Part shown: piece by piece, positions 8,120 through 17,226 of the stretch
How positions within the stretch are numbered: position 1 is the first letter of the stretch
Layout of the letters: each line of letters starts with the position of its first letter
DNA from: Nonomuraea ceibae
GTDB taxonomy: Bacteria; Actinomycetota; Actinomycetes; Streptosporangiales; Streptosporangiaceae
DNA: 64,000 bases
Direction: 5' to 3'
Assembly (NCBI RefSeq): GCF_019396325.1
Contig: NZ_JAHKRO010000035.1
Location: 1 to 64,000 of the forward strand
The notes under the pieces: generated by a model
Told to the model about the DNA's origin: nothing
The model's database searches: none
What the model saw: only the letters and a program-made list of their open reading frames with translations
Made by a program: the position numbers and the translations under genes

Positions 8120-8548
8120 CTAGGACGCGTACGGTTCGAGGGCTCTCACCAGTGCCTCGGGGACCCTGGCGGGTGCCGTCCTGGTGTTGGGCCCGCGCAT
8201 GCAGGCCACCCGCTGCCTGCCGCGGGCGATGAGCGTCTCGCTCCCGTCCTGGTTCAGCCGCATGTAGTCGAAGCCGAACTCCACCTGGGTCTGGGTGAGC
8301 TCGGTGAGCCGCATGCGGATGGACAGCTCGTCGAAGGCGGTGATCTCCGCGAAGAACTCGCAGTCGACCTTGAGCGTGAAGAGCTTGAGATCGTCCTGGA
8401 GGTCGGCGAGCACGTCGGGCGCCCGCTCCTTCAGGAACATCTCCCGGCACCGGCCCTGCCAGCGCAGGTAGTTGACGTAGTAGACGTTGCCCACGAGGTT
8501 GGTCTCCTCGAAGCCGACCGTGTGGACGTACTCGAAGTACTTGCTCAT
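8120..8548 (-). CDS. Enediyne-type hot-dog acyl thioesterase (TEBC, E10-like)
   Basis: This 142-residue single hot-dog-fold thioesterase shows the family block EETNLVGNVYYVNYLRWQGRCREMFL (residues 15-40), as in CalE7/SgcE10-type enzymes. It should hydrolyse the polyene chain from the PksE acyl carrier domain; family members release heptaene-type linear products. The start codon overlaps the PksE stop (ATGA), so the enzyme and its synthase are made together. This PksE-TEBC pair is the most diagnostic part of the enediyne cassette. No truncation is apparent. Confidence 0.9.
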   Translation of the reverse strand: MSKYFEYVHTVGFEETNLVGNVYYVNYLRWQGRCREMFLKERAPDVLADLQDDLKLFTLKVDCEFFAEITAFDELSIRMRLTELTQTQVEFGFDYMRLNQDGSETLIARGRQRVACMRGPNTRTAPARVPEALVRALEPYAS

Positions 8549-11500
8549 GGCTGGGTCCGCCCTTCGGTGAGTACCGCGACGACGACGGGGTCGGGCAGGT
8601 CCCGCACGGCCGTCACGAGTGTGGCGACGCGCAGCTCCGCCGTGGCGAAGACCACCCACGCGTCACGTTCCGCCGGGGTGATGATGAGTTCGGCGCCGCC
8701 GAGCCCGGCGGCCCGCAGGCAGCGTTCGGCGGCCGCGACCCGGGCCGCCGCCGTGTCCGGCCGCTCCCCGGTCTCCGCCGCCACGCGCTCGGCCAGCGCC
8801 GCCCCGCCGGCCTGCCCACCGGCCTGCCCACTGGTCTGCCCGCCGGTCTGCTGTACGGGCGCGATCGCGCAGGCGACGGTCCCGGGGCCCGCCACGGACA
8901 GCGTGAGGCCGTCCATGTGGGCCGTGACGGGGTCGCCGGCGCCGCGGCCGGCGATGCGGGACCCGGCCAGCGCGCCGCGCTCGCCCGCGTCCTGCCCGCC
9001 CGGCTCGACGCAGGCGGCCAGCCGGACGCCGGTCAGGTCCTCCAGGGTCCGCTCCAGGTAGGGCCCGAGCAGCGGCGCCACCCACGGCCCCCGGCCGTCC
9101 TTCTTGCGCACGGCCTGCAGCCGCAGGCCCTCCCACCGCTCCACGACCTGCCCGTCCGGCGCGCGTACGGCGATGTCGTAGACGTAGGCGTCGCCGTCCC
9201 TGCCGCGCTCGGTCGCGCAGTAGCGCAGCCGGTCGTGCGCGGCCAGCGCCGGGCCGCCCGGGTGGATCCGGTCGACGCCGGTCGGCAGCAGGGTGGCGTC
9301 GGGGACGCACACCTGGTTGCCGTGCATGAGGGCGTCGCGCATGCCGGGGTCGCCCAGCAGCAGCTCGCCCGGCAGGTAGGCGGCGAACCAGTCGCCGTCG
9401 TCGACCACCGCCACGTCGGCCTCGACGGCGCGCGCCTCGGCCCGGTGGTAGCGGGCCAGCCGCTGGAACCGCTTGCCCTGGAACAGCACGTCGCCGTACA
9501 TCTCGGCGGCGGGGTCCAGCGCGACCGCCGCGAGGCCGTCGCCGGCCTGCTCGGGCGGCCCGGCGGGGGCGGCGTCACCGGTCAGCGTGAGCACCGCCCG
9601 GAAGTGGTCGACCTCGTAGCCGGTGTCGCCGCTGCGGATGCTCACGGCCAGCGTGTCGTCGTCGCCGGTGACGGCGGCGGCGACGCGCAGCGTGGTGCTG
9701 CCGCCGGGCGGCACCACGATCGGGCGCAGGAACTCCGCCCGCTCGATGACCGGCGTGACCTCCCGCCCGGTGGTGGCCAGCGCGGCCTGGGCCATGGCCT
9801 CCATCCCGAACACCGCCGGGAACAGCAGGTTGCCGTCCAGGTGGTGGTCGGCCAGGTAGAGGTCGGTGCCGTCGGTGAGCTCCAGCTCGGTGACGAGCTC
9901 CACGCCGTGGTAGCGGATCAGCGGCTTGCCGACGAACCGCAGCAGGGGCAGCTCCGGCCGGTCGTAGCGGACGGTGTGGATGCCCTCGGTGCGCCCGCTG
10001 ACGACCACGACGCGGGGGGCGTCCGGGTCGGCGACGAGCCGCCGCATGATCTCCACGCCGTCGGCGGCCGGGATCGGGGTGACGCCCTGCCGGGTCAGCC
10101 GGTCGACGACCGACAGCCGCTCGCCCATGCCGACGTCGGACCAGACCGACCACTCCATGCACAGGGTCCGGCAGCCCGGGTGCCGCTCGGCGAACTCGCG
10201 CGTCAGCTCGGCCAGCCACTCGTTGGCCGTCGCGTAGTGCGCCTCGCCGGGCAGCCCGGCCCGGCCGATGATGCTGCCGAAGGCGACCAGCAGCCGCAGC
10301 CGGTCGCCGTCGACCGCGTCGAGCACGTGGCGCAGGCCGTCGACCTTCGGGGCGAAGGTGCGGCGCACGGCGTCCATGCCGAGCGTGGCCAGCGACTCGG
10401 GCTCGTTGCGGCCGGCGCCGTGCAGCACCGCCGTCACCGGGCCGAGCGCCCGCTCGACCTCGGCGACCGCGTCGCGCACCTGGGCGGCGTCGGTGACGTC
10501 GGCCCTGGCGTAGTGGACGTTCAGCCCGGCGTCGGCCATCCGCCGCAGGTTGGCGGCCAGCTCCTCGTCGGCCGCCGGGTCGGAGCGGCCCAGCACGGCC
10601 AGCGCGGCCCCGGCGTCTCCTGCCACCGCCAGCGCGCACTCCGCCGTGATGCCCTTGCCGCCGCCGGTGACCAGCAGGACGTCGGAGGCGTCCAGCGGGT
10701 GCTCGGTGCGGGCGGGGCGTACGGGCAGCGCGCGCATGGTCGGCACCCGGCGCGCGCCGTCGTCGTCGTAGTACGCCTCGGCGTAGACGTCGGTGGCGGC
10801 CACCTCGGCGGCTACCCAGGCTGCCGCTTCGGGGATCGCCGGTACGTGCACGATGGTGGTGCGGAGCCCGGTGGACTCCAGGTGGAGCGTCTTGGCCAGG
10901 CCCGCCGCGCCCCGTCCGTGCTGGACGAGCACGAACCGGGTGCCGGGTCCGCCCGCGAGGGCCGCCTGCGCGCCGAGCAACGCCTGTTCGACGTCGTCGG
11001 GCGAGCACTGCGGAGGTAGGCACACCAGTACACCGGATCCGACCTTCCCGCGTTCGAGCGCCTCGCGCAGCGGCTGGGCGACGGGCGAGGCGGCCGGGCC
11101 CGTGCCTCCGTACACCTGCCAGGAGCCGCCGGCCTCGGCGGCGGCCCTGGCGGGCAGCGGCAGCTCGTCGAGGTCGACGGCGAACGACCGGACCCACGGG
11201 GCGGCGCCCGTCACCCCGGTCACCGTCCGCCTGCCCGGCTCGGCCGCCAGCTTGTCCAGCTCCTCGCCCAGCTCGCGCAGGCTGGCGGTGGCGAGGTTGG
11301 CCGGGGTCTGCCCGGCGGGCAGGCCGAGCTGCTGGGTGGCCTGGTCGATGATGTGCATGACGGTGACGGAGCTGAGGTGCAGCTCGTCGAGCGGTTTGCT
11401 GTCCTCGGTGACCATCTCCAGGGGCAGCTCCGCGCGGGCGGCGGCCAGGCGGCGCAGCAGGTCCGTGGTGGACTCGCCGGGCTCGCCCTGGCCGGCGGAC

Positions 11501-14286
11501 GCGGCCGACGCGGTGGACGCGGTGGCCGGAGCGGCCGGTTCGGCCGGCTGCCCGCTCGCCTGCGCGACCGTGATCTTCGGCGCCTGCTCGGTCGGGCTCA
11601 TGAGGAACGACAGCTCGCGGCCGACCTCCATCGGCCGGGTGAGCCGCCCGTGGAACAGCTCCTCGTGCGCGACGGGCACGCCCGTCACGTACGCGGCGCC
11701 GAGCACCCGCAGCAGCCCGGTCAGCGACTCGTCGTCGGTGTCGAGCGCGAGGGCCGGCACGTCGGTGACGGCGGCGGCCAGCCCGCTGAGCACGCGGCCG
11801 GGGCCGACCTCGATCAGCAGGTCGAGGCCGTCGGCGGCCTGTTCGAGCGCCTGGGTGAAGCGCACCGGGGCGGTGATCTGCTCCCGCAGCAGCGCGGGGA
11901 TGTCGCCGTCCGGCGCGAGCGCGGTCCCGGTGACGGTGGAGACCACCCGGCGGCCGATCCTGCCGAACCGCTCCCGCTCCAGGTAGGGCGTCAGGGCCTC
12001 GGCGGCGGGCGCGACCAGCGGCGAGTGGAAGGCGTGCGAGACCTTCAGCCTGGTCCAGCTCACCCCGGCGGTCACGGCGGCCCGGCCGACCTCCTCGATC
12101 GCCTCGACGGGGCCCGCGACGACGGTCTGGTTCGGGCCGTTGTAGCCCGCGATGACCACCGGCAGGTCGCCGATCAGGGCGGTCACGGTCGCCGGGTCGG
12201 CGCGCACGCCGGCCATGGTGCCCGACTCGCTGTTCTCGGTCATGGCCCGGCCCCGGCCGGTGGCCAGCCGCAGCAGCGCCTGCTCGTCCATGGCGCCGGC
12301 CCAGTGCAGGGCCGACAGCTCGCCCAGGCTGTGGCCGACGGCGACCTCCGCCTCGACGCCGAGCAGGGACAGCGCCCGAAGCCCGGCCATCGAGCCGGTG
12401 ACGATGCGCGGCTGGGCCACGGCCGTGGCGACCACGTCGCCGCCGGCCGGCAGCCCGGCCTCGGTGTACAGCTCGTCCACGTCGGCGAACCGCCTGCGCA
12501 GCGCGCCGCCGCCGGTGCCGCGCCCCGACCCCTGACCGGGGAAGAGGTAGCCGACCCTGGCGGTCCCGGCGGCGTGGCCGTAGAAGGCCTTGCCGTCGGG
12601 GGTGAGCAGCCTGCGCTCGCCGGAGTCGATCGCCTCCAGCACCCGCGCGAGCTGCCGTTCGGCCTCGTCGGGGGTGGCGGCGACCACGGCGGCCCGGTAG
12701 GGCAGGCCGCGCAGCTCGCCTTCGAGCGTCGCGGCCAGGTCGGTGAGCTCGGCGTAGGACACGGCGGGCACGTAGTCGTGCATCCGCGCCACCCGCTCAC
12801 GCAGCTGCTCGGGCGTGCCGCCGTCGAACAGCAGCAGCTCGGCGTCCTGCAGCGAGGAGGCCAGCAGCTTGGTGCGGCGGCCCAGCCTCCGCCTGGGGGC
12901 CTGGTTCTCGATCACCACGTGCGAGTTGATGCCGCCGAAGCCCATGGCGCTGACGCCGGCCCGCAGCGGGGCGTCGGCGGGCCACGGCTCGGCCACGCGC
13001 AGCGCCCGCAGTTGCGCCTCCTCGCCGGTCAGCACCTCGTGCGGGTCGACGCAGCCGAGCGTGGGCGGCAGCACCTGCTCGTGCACGGCCATGACGGCCT
13101 TGATCAGCCCGGCCACCCCGGCCGCCGCCTTGGCGTGGCCGATCATGCCCTTGATCGAGCCGACGGCGGCGGGCCCGCCGCTCGCCCCGGCCTCGGCCCT
13201 GGCCCGCGACAGCGCGGTCAGCTCCGTCGCGTCGCCGACCGCCGTGCCGGTCCCGTGGCCCTCGAACAGCGGCACCGTGTCGATGCCGAACCCGGCCTTC
13301 TCGTACGCCCGCCGCAGCGCGAGCTGGTAGCCGCTCACCTCGGGCCGGGTCATGCTGCCCCGGCCGTCGGAGGAGATGCCCCAGCCGGCGATCGTGGCGT
13401 AGACGCGGTGCCCGGCGGCGACCGCGTCCTCCTCGCGCATCAGCACGACGATGCCGCAGCCCTCGCCCGGCCAGAAGCCGTTGGAGTGCCGGTCGTACAG
13501 CCGGAAGTCGCTCTTGGCCAGCGCCCCCGTCTTGGCGAAGCCGATCACCTCGAACGGGTCGATGGACAGGTCCACGCCGCCGGCGATCGCCACGTCGAGG
13601 TCGCGGTCGGCCAGCGCCTTGCTCGCGGTCACCACCGACAGCAGCGACGAGGAGCAGGCGCCGTCGACGATGTAGCCGCCGCCGTTGAGGTCGAAGTGGT
13701 TGCAGATCCGCCCCGCGATGGTGTTGGCCAGGGCGCCCGCGAGCGTGTCCTCGTCCACCGGCGGGAACGGGCTCTTGAAGGCCGCCTCGTAGGCGCCGAG
13801 GAAGCCGGCCAGCTTGTCGTCGTCCCAGCCCTGCTCGCGCAGCGCCGCCGCGAGCGTGCGCCGCACGTACGGCCAGCGCAGCCGCAGCGCGTTGGCGCGG
13901 CTGAACTCGCCGGTGAGCGTGTTGCCCACGACGACGCCGGTGCGCTCCTTCGGCAGGCCCTCGGCGCCGGGGAACCCGGCGTCGGCCAGGGCCCGGCCCG
14001 CCATGTCGAGGGCGAGCCAGTGGGTGAGGTCGGCCGAGCGGTAGGTGCTGCCGGCGATCCGGTGGGCGACCCGGTCGAAGGCGTAGCCCTCGATGACGGC
14101 GGCGGTCTTGGCGTAGAAGCGGTCGGGCGTGGCGGGATCGGGATCCCAGTAGTCGTCGTGCCGCATCCGCTCGTCAGGCAGCCGCCTGAAGGCTCTGCGG
14201 CCGGCGATGGCGTTCTCCCACAGGGCGCGGGGGGAGTCCGCGTCGGGGTATCGGCAGGCGAGACCGACGATCGCGATCCTGCTCAT
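8545..14286 (-). CDS. pksE: Iterative enediyne polyketide synthase PksE
   Basis: A protein of 1913 residues in the order KS-AT-ACP-KR-DH-PPTase. The ketosynthase (about 1-450) has the active cysteine (Cys211 in DGACSSS) and histidines in EGHGTGT and IGHAKAAAG. The acyltransferase (about 570-900) has GHSLGE and SHAFHSP. The ACP carries LHLSS (modified serine). The KR keeps a nucleotide motif VTGGGKGI plus serine and tyrosine (HYATANEW). The DH has DHHLDGNLLFP. It should build a polyene from malonyl-CoA. The C-terminal PPTase-like domain reads VACAIAPV where family members have an acidic G-x-D-x-E motif, and carries a Gly/Gln repeat insert, so it may be inactive. ATG at 14286 overlaps the E5-like stop by 4 bp. 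Confidence 0.93.
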   Translation of the reverse strand: MSRIAIVGLACRYPDADSPRALWENAIAGRRAFRRLPDERMRHDDYWDPDPATPDRFYAKTAAVIEGYAFDRVAHRIAGSTYRSADLTHWLALDMAGRALADAGFPGAEGLPKERTGVVVGNTLTGEFSRANALRLRWPYVRRTLAAALREQGWDDDKLAGFLGAYEAAFKSPFPPVDEDTLAGALANTIAGRICNHFDLNGGGYIVDGACSSSLLSVVTASKALADRDLDVAIAGGVDLSIDPFEVIGFAKTGALAKSDFRLYDRHSNGFWPGEGCGIVVLMREEDAVAAGHRVYATIAGWGISSDGRGSMTRPEVSGYQLALRRAYEKAGFGIDTVPLFEGHGTGTAVGDATELTALSRARAEAGASGGPAAVGSIKGMIGHAKAAAGVAGLIKAVMAVHEQVLPPTLGCVDPHEVLTGEEAQLRALRVAEPWPADAPLRAGVSAMGFGGINSHVVIENQAPRRRLGRRTKLLASSLQDAELLLFDGGTPEQLRERVARMHDYVPAVSYAELTDLAATLEGELRGLPYRAAVVAATPDEAERQLARVLEAIDSGERRLLTPDGKAFYGHAAGTARVGYLFPGQGSGRGTGGGALRRRFADVDELYTEAGLPAGGDVVATAVAQPRIVTGSMAGLRALSLLGVEAEVAVGHSLGELSALHWAGAMDEQALLRLATGRGRAMTENSESGTMAGVRADPATVTALIGDLPVVIAGYNGPNQTVVAGPVEAIEEVGRAAVTAGVSWTRLKVSHAFHSPLVAPAAEALTPYLERERFGRIGRRVVSTVTGTALAPDGDIPALLREQITAPVRFTQALEQAADGLDLLIEVGPGRVLSGLAAAVTDVPALALDTDDESLTGLLRVLGAAYVTGVPVAHEELFHGRLTRPMEVGRELSFLMSPTEQAPKITVAQASGQPAEPAAPATASTASAASAGQGEPGESTTDLLRRLAAARAELPLEMVTEDSKPLDELHLSSVTVMHIIDQATQQLGLPAGQTPANLATASLRELGEELDKLAAEPGRRTVTGVTGAAPWVRSFAVDLDELPLPARAAAEAGGSWQVYGGTGPAASPVAQPLREALERGKVGSGVLVCLPPQCSPDDVEQALLGAQAALAGGPGTRFVLVQHGRGAAGLAKTLHLESTGLRTTIVHVPAIPEAAAWVAAEVAATDVYAEAYYDDDGARRVPTMRALPVRPARTEHPLDASDVLLVTGGGKGITAECALAVAGDAGAALAVLGRSDPAADEELAANLRRMADAGLNVHYARADVTDAAQVRDAVAEVERALGPVTAVLHGAGRNEPESLATLGMDAVRRTFAPKVDGLRHVLDAVDGDRLRLLVAFGSIIGRAGLPGEAHYATANEWLAELTREFAERHPGCRTLCMEWSVWSDVGMGERLSVVDRLTRQGVTPIPAADGVEIMRRLVADPDAPRVVVVSGRTEGIHTVRYDRPELPLLRFVGKPLIRYHGVELVTELELTDGTDLYLADHHLDGNLLFPAVFGMEAMAQAALATTGREVTPVIERAEFLRPIVVPPGGSTTLRVAAAVTGDDDTLAVSIRSGDTGYEVDHFRAVLTLTGDAAPAGPPEQAGDGLAAVALDPAAEMYGDVLFQGKRFQRLARYHRAEARAVEADVAVVDDGDWFAAYLPGELLLGDPGMRDALMHGNQVCVPDATLLPTGVDRIHPGGPALAAHDRLRYCATERGRDGDAYVYDIAVRAPDGQVVERWEGLRLQAVRKKDGRGPWVAPLLGPYLERTLEDLTGVRLAACVEPGGQDAGERGALAGSRIAGRGAGDPVTAHMDGLTLSVAGPGTVACAIAPVQQTGGQTSGQAGGQAGGAALAERVAAETGERPDTAAARVAAAERCLRAAGLGGAELIITPAERDAWVVFATAELRVATLVTAVRDLPDPVVVAVLTEGRTQP
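8807..8854. repeat. 12-bp tandem repeat inside the PksE PPTase domain
   Basis: Four consecutive 12-bp units (CCGGCCTGCCCA type) at 8807, 8819, 8831 and 8843 encode a Gly/Gln/Thr/Ser/Ala-rich insert (TGGQTSGQAGGQAGG) just after the degenerate metal-binding motif of PksE. This looks like recent slippage expansion in a domain under relaxed constraint. Confidence 0.7.
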
Positions 14287-15287
14287 GCCCGCGCGACCTC
14301 TTTCTCGGCGGTGGCGATGGCCGCGGCCGCCGCCGCGGTGACCCGGGCGGCGTCGCGCTCGCGGGCCAGCTCGACCGCGCGCAGCGACCACAGGAAGCCG
14401 CCGCGGACGACGCACACGATCGCGGTGGCGAAGAAGATCCCGTACGGGATGTTCATGCCGGTGAGCAGGCCGTAGGTGAGGGCCACGCCGGCGCCGAAGG
14501 CGACCTGGGAGAGCGGCTTGGACGGGCTCGTCCCCGGGTCGGTGATCATGTAGTTGGTGAACAGCACGAACGCGACGCCGGTCATCATCGACAGGCCGCC
14601 GAGGATGGAGACGTCGTCCACGATGAGCCCGCGCACGATCGCCTGGAGGGCGAACACGCTCACCCAGGCGCCGATCAGCCACATGCGGTTGGTGAGCTTG
14701 GCGTTCAGCATCGTGCCCGCGGTGATGATGATCAGGGGCACGATCCAGTCGATCGGGTTGGTCACGTGCTCGGTGAAGTGGTACGGCGGCGCGATGCTCG
14801 CCCAGGGCAGGAGCACCAGGATCACGGCGATGCCGAAGTTGGACGGGTTCATGAAGTGGCGCAGCCGTCCGCGCACCGGCGCCCTGAGCACCCACTTGGC
14901 GCCGACCGCGACCGCGATGCCGAACATCATGACCAGCACCTGGTCGTTGACGTAGATCAGCATGTTGAGCGCGATGCTGGTGATGTGGGCCGGGTAGAGG
15001 AACTCCACCAGGCCGCGGAAGCCGTTGCCGCGGAAGCGGGCCGGGCGGCCCTCGGCGCGGGCGCCGATCCACTCCAGGGCGATCTCGATGGTGTAGCCGG
15101 TCGCCATGGCGATCAGCGGCCACGTCCACGGCTGCTCGAAGCCCAGGACGGTGTAGCCGAGGATGTTGAAGATCGTGATCGAGAGGGCGAACCTGCGCAG
15201 CGCGGTGATGACCTTCGGGTCGTGGCGCGGCGGGCCGCCGGCCTTCTTCTCGGGCTGCGCCGCCGGCGCGGTCTTGTCAGCGGCCAT
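14283..15287 (-). CDS. Enediyne biosynthesis membrane protein UnbU (E5-like)
   Basis: This 334-residue protein has a charged N-terminal tail (AADKTAPAAQPEKKAGGPPRHD) and then about eight hydrophobic segments, including FALSITIFNILGYTVLGF, LVEFLYPAHITSIALNMLI and WIVPLIIITAGTMLNA. The motif NPSNFGIAVILVLLPW and the DPGTSPSKP loop fit the UnbU family of enediyne cassettes (SgcE5 type). It may act in core formation or transport at the membrane; the biochemical role of the family is unresolved. It follows the E4-like gene by 4 bp and overlaps the PksE start by 4 bp. Confidence 0.88.
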   Translation of the reverse strand: MAADKTAPAAQPEKKAGGPPRHDPKVITALRRFALSITIFNILGYTVLGFEQPWTWPLIAMATGYTIEIALEWIGARAEGRPARFRGNGFRGLVEFLYPAHITSIALNMLIYVNDQVLVMMFGIAVAVGAKWVLRAPVRGRLRHFMNPSNFGIAVILVLLPWASIAPPYHFTEHVTNPIDWIVPLIIITAGTMLNAKLTNRMWLIGAWVSVFALQAIVRGLIVDDVSILGGLSMMTGVAFVLFTNYMITDPGTSPSKPLSQVAFGAGVALTYGLLTGMNIPYGIFFATAIVCVVRGGFLWSLRAVELARERDAARVTAAAAAAIATAEKEVARA

Positions 15288-15291
15288 GACG

Positions 15292-17226
15292 TCACTTCTC
15301 CTTCGCTTGCGAGCCGAGCTGGATGGCGTGCCTGCCCGGGCTGAGCTGAAGATCCTGCTCGCGCACCTGTCCCGTGCGGTCGCGCCAGCGCAGGTGGACC
15401 TTCACCGGCCCGGTCACGTGCTCGCCGAGCCCCAGGTGCACCTCGTGGCTGCGCCGGCCGGAGTGGCCGCTGCCGCCGTCGACGCGCCCGATCACGGTGC
15501 GGTCGCCGACCGTCGCCGTGGCCTCGGCGCCGATGGCCGGGGAGCCCTGCGCGCCGGTGGCGTTCTCGTGGGTGAGCTGGAGCGTGATGGCCGATCCGGC
15601 CGGCGCGCTCTGGTTGTGGTAGAAGATCGGCGCGTCCCACTGGCGGGCGACCGCGAGGTCGAGCAGCCCGTCGCCGTCGGCGTCGCCGGTCGCGATGCCG
15701 CGCGTCGGCACCGGCACCGCCAGGCCGAGCTGGCGGGAGATGTCGGCGTACGTGCCGTCGCCCTTCTTGGCGAAGAAGGCGAGCGTCTGGCTGCCGGCGA
15801 TGTCGGCGCCCTCCCTGACCACGGGCCAGGAGTGCGGGTTGCGCACGACGGCGTCGTTCGCGGTGGCCAGCTCCTGGAGCTGCGCCCACCGGTTCACCCA
15901 GCCCTTGACGAAGCCGGTCGCCTGGACGATGGCGGGGTCGCCGCCGTTGTTGAAGTCGTCGATCTTGACGTCCCAGCCCCAGCCGGTCCACGCGGTCCGG
16001 TCCTGGGCGCTGCGGTCCTCGAAGGGCGCCACGCCGTCGGCGAGCTGGGCGCGTACGCCGGCCCGGTCCTTCGCCGTGTTGTAGAAGGCGAAGTTGCTCT
16101 CCTGGATGCCGAACGAGGTGGTGATGTTGCTGACGAAGGTGTCGTAGAGGCCGTCGCCGTCGAGGTCGCCGAAGTCGGAGCCCATGCCCTTGAAGGAGTC
16201 GTGGCCGAGCGACTTGGACTTGGGCACCCACGGCGTGCGGGAGCCCTCGGCCAGCGAGAAGGAGATCTTGCCGGGCGTGGACCGGTTGTACAGCAGCCGG
16301 TCAGGGCCGAAGTCGTTGTTGAGGAACAGCTCGGGAAGCAGGTCGCCGTCCAGGTCGGCGGTGCTGGCGCCGAGCTCCCAGCCCTTGGAGACGTCCTTGT
16401 CCAGCACGTTGTCGAGCCGGTCGAAGGACGGGGCGCCCGCGGTGACGCCGGTCCAGCGGAAGAAGTAGTTCTCGCCGCCGTTGACCGCGCCGGACATCGA
16501 GTCGTTCATCTCGACGCCGCCGTTGACCTTGTCGTCGAGGACGGGGCCGTGGGGGAAGTAGTTGCCGATGAAGATGTCGAGGTGGCCGTCGCCGTCGAAG
16601 TCGGCGGTGGTGGCGGTGTTGCTGTTCCACTGCGGCCCGGTGTAGGTGGCGCCGCCGGCGCCGGGCACCAGCTCGGCGGCCGTGAACGCGTCCGCGGACA
16701 GCGTCGTGGCCCCGGTCCTGGCCAGGTGGACGATCGGGGTGCGGCCCCAGTAGTACGTCAGGACGTCGGTGCGGCCGTCCTCGTTGAAGTCACCGGCGAT
16801 GCAGCCCATGGGGGCGATCGCGTCGTTCATCGGCAGCGTGCCGGTGGACAGCGCGAACGGCTTGTAGCGGTCCGAGCGCGCGCCCGGCGTGGGGGTCACC
16901 ACGACCCGGTCGATGCGGGGGTCGGTGACGCACAGGTCGTTCGACAGGCCGTCCATGTCGAGGTCGTTCATGGCGATCCCGGCCCCGACGGAGGAGATCC
17001 AGGCGTCGATGTGCGTGTAGCGCTGGTTCACCGCGCGGATGGTCTGCTGCGGCAGGTCCGACGGCAGGGCGATGCTCAGCGGCTTGAACGCGTACGCGCC
17101 GGCCAGCTCCGCCTTCTCCTCGTCGGAGGCGAAGGACGGGCTGCCGATGACGAACAGGGCGGCCATCACCACGAGGGCGACGACTCCGGCCTGTTGCCGG
17201 CGCAGCCAGGTGGCTACCGTGGTCAC
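15292..17226 (-). CDS. FG-GAP/ASPIC-UnbV enediyne protein (E4-like)
   Basis: This 644-residue protein has an N-terminal hydrophobic signal or anchor (VVALVVMAALFVIGSPSFAS). A beta-propeller of FG-GAP repeats follows, with calcium-loop motifs such as DLDMDGLSND, DFNEDGRTD, DFDGDGHLD, DLDGDGLYD and DADGDGLLD. The C-terminal ASPIC/UnbV domain (about residues 540-640) includes IGAEATATVGDRTVIGRVDGGSGHSGRRSHEVHLGLG. It belongs to the UnbV family of the conserved enediyne cassette; its extracytoplasmic location is inferred from the signal. The GTG start at 17226 overlaps the stop of the DUF1702 gene (GTGA). The function in the family is unknown. Confidence 0.88.
   Translation of the reverse strand: MTTVATWLRRQQAGVVALVVMAALFVIGSPSFASDEEKAELAGAYAFKPLSIALPSDLPQQTIRAVNQRYTHIDAWISSVGAGIAMNDLDMDGLSNDLCVTDPRIDRVVVTPTPGARSDRYKPFALSTGTLPMNDAIAPMGCIAGDFNEDGRTDVLTYYWGRTPIVHLARTGATTLSADAFTAAELVPGAGGATYTGPQWNSNTATTADFDGDGHLDIFIGNYFPHGPVLDDKVNGGVEMNDSMSGAVNGGENYFFRWTGVTAGAPSFDRLDNVLDKDVSKGWELGASTADLDGDLLPELFLNNDFGPDRLLYNRSTPGKISFSLAEGSRTPWVPKSKSLGHDSFKGMGSDFGDLDGDGLYDTFVSNITTSFGIQESNFAFYNTAKDRAGVRAQLADGVAPFEDRSAQDRTAWTGWGWDVKIDDFNNGGDPAIVQATGFVKGWVNRWAQLQELATANDAVVRNPHSWPVVREGADIAGSQTLAFFAKKGDGTYADISRQLGLAVPVPTRGIATGDADGDGLLDLAVARQWDAPIFYHNQSAPAGSAITLQLTHENATGAQGSPAIGAEATATVGDRTVIGRVDGGSGHSGRRSHEVHLGLGEHVTGPVKVHLRWRDRTGQVREQDLQLSPGRHAIQLGSQAKEK

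Noticed and set aside
11353-14475. 1040-codon plus-strand frame across the PKS
   Set aside because: It is antisense to PksE, has biased Gly/Arg/Val composition and no domain. GC-rich DNA gives such shadow frames.
14287-15129. N-terminal extension of PksE
   Set aside because: The extension overlaps the UnbU gene out of frame. MSRIAIVGLACRYPD at 14286 is the canonical KS start, with an ATGA overlap.
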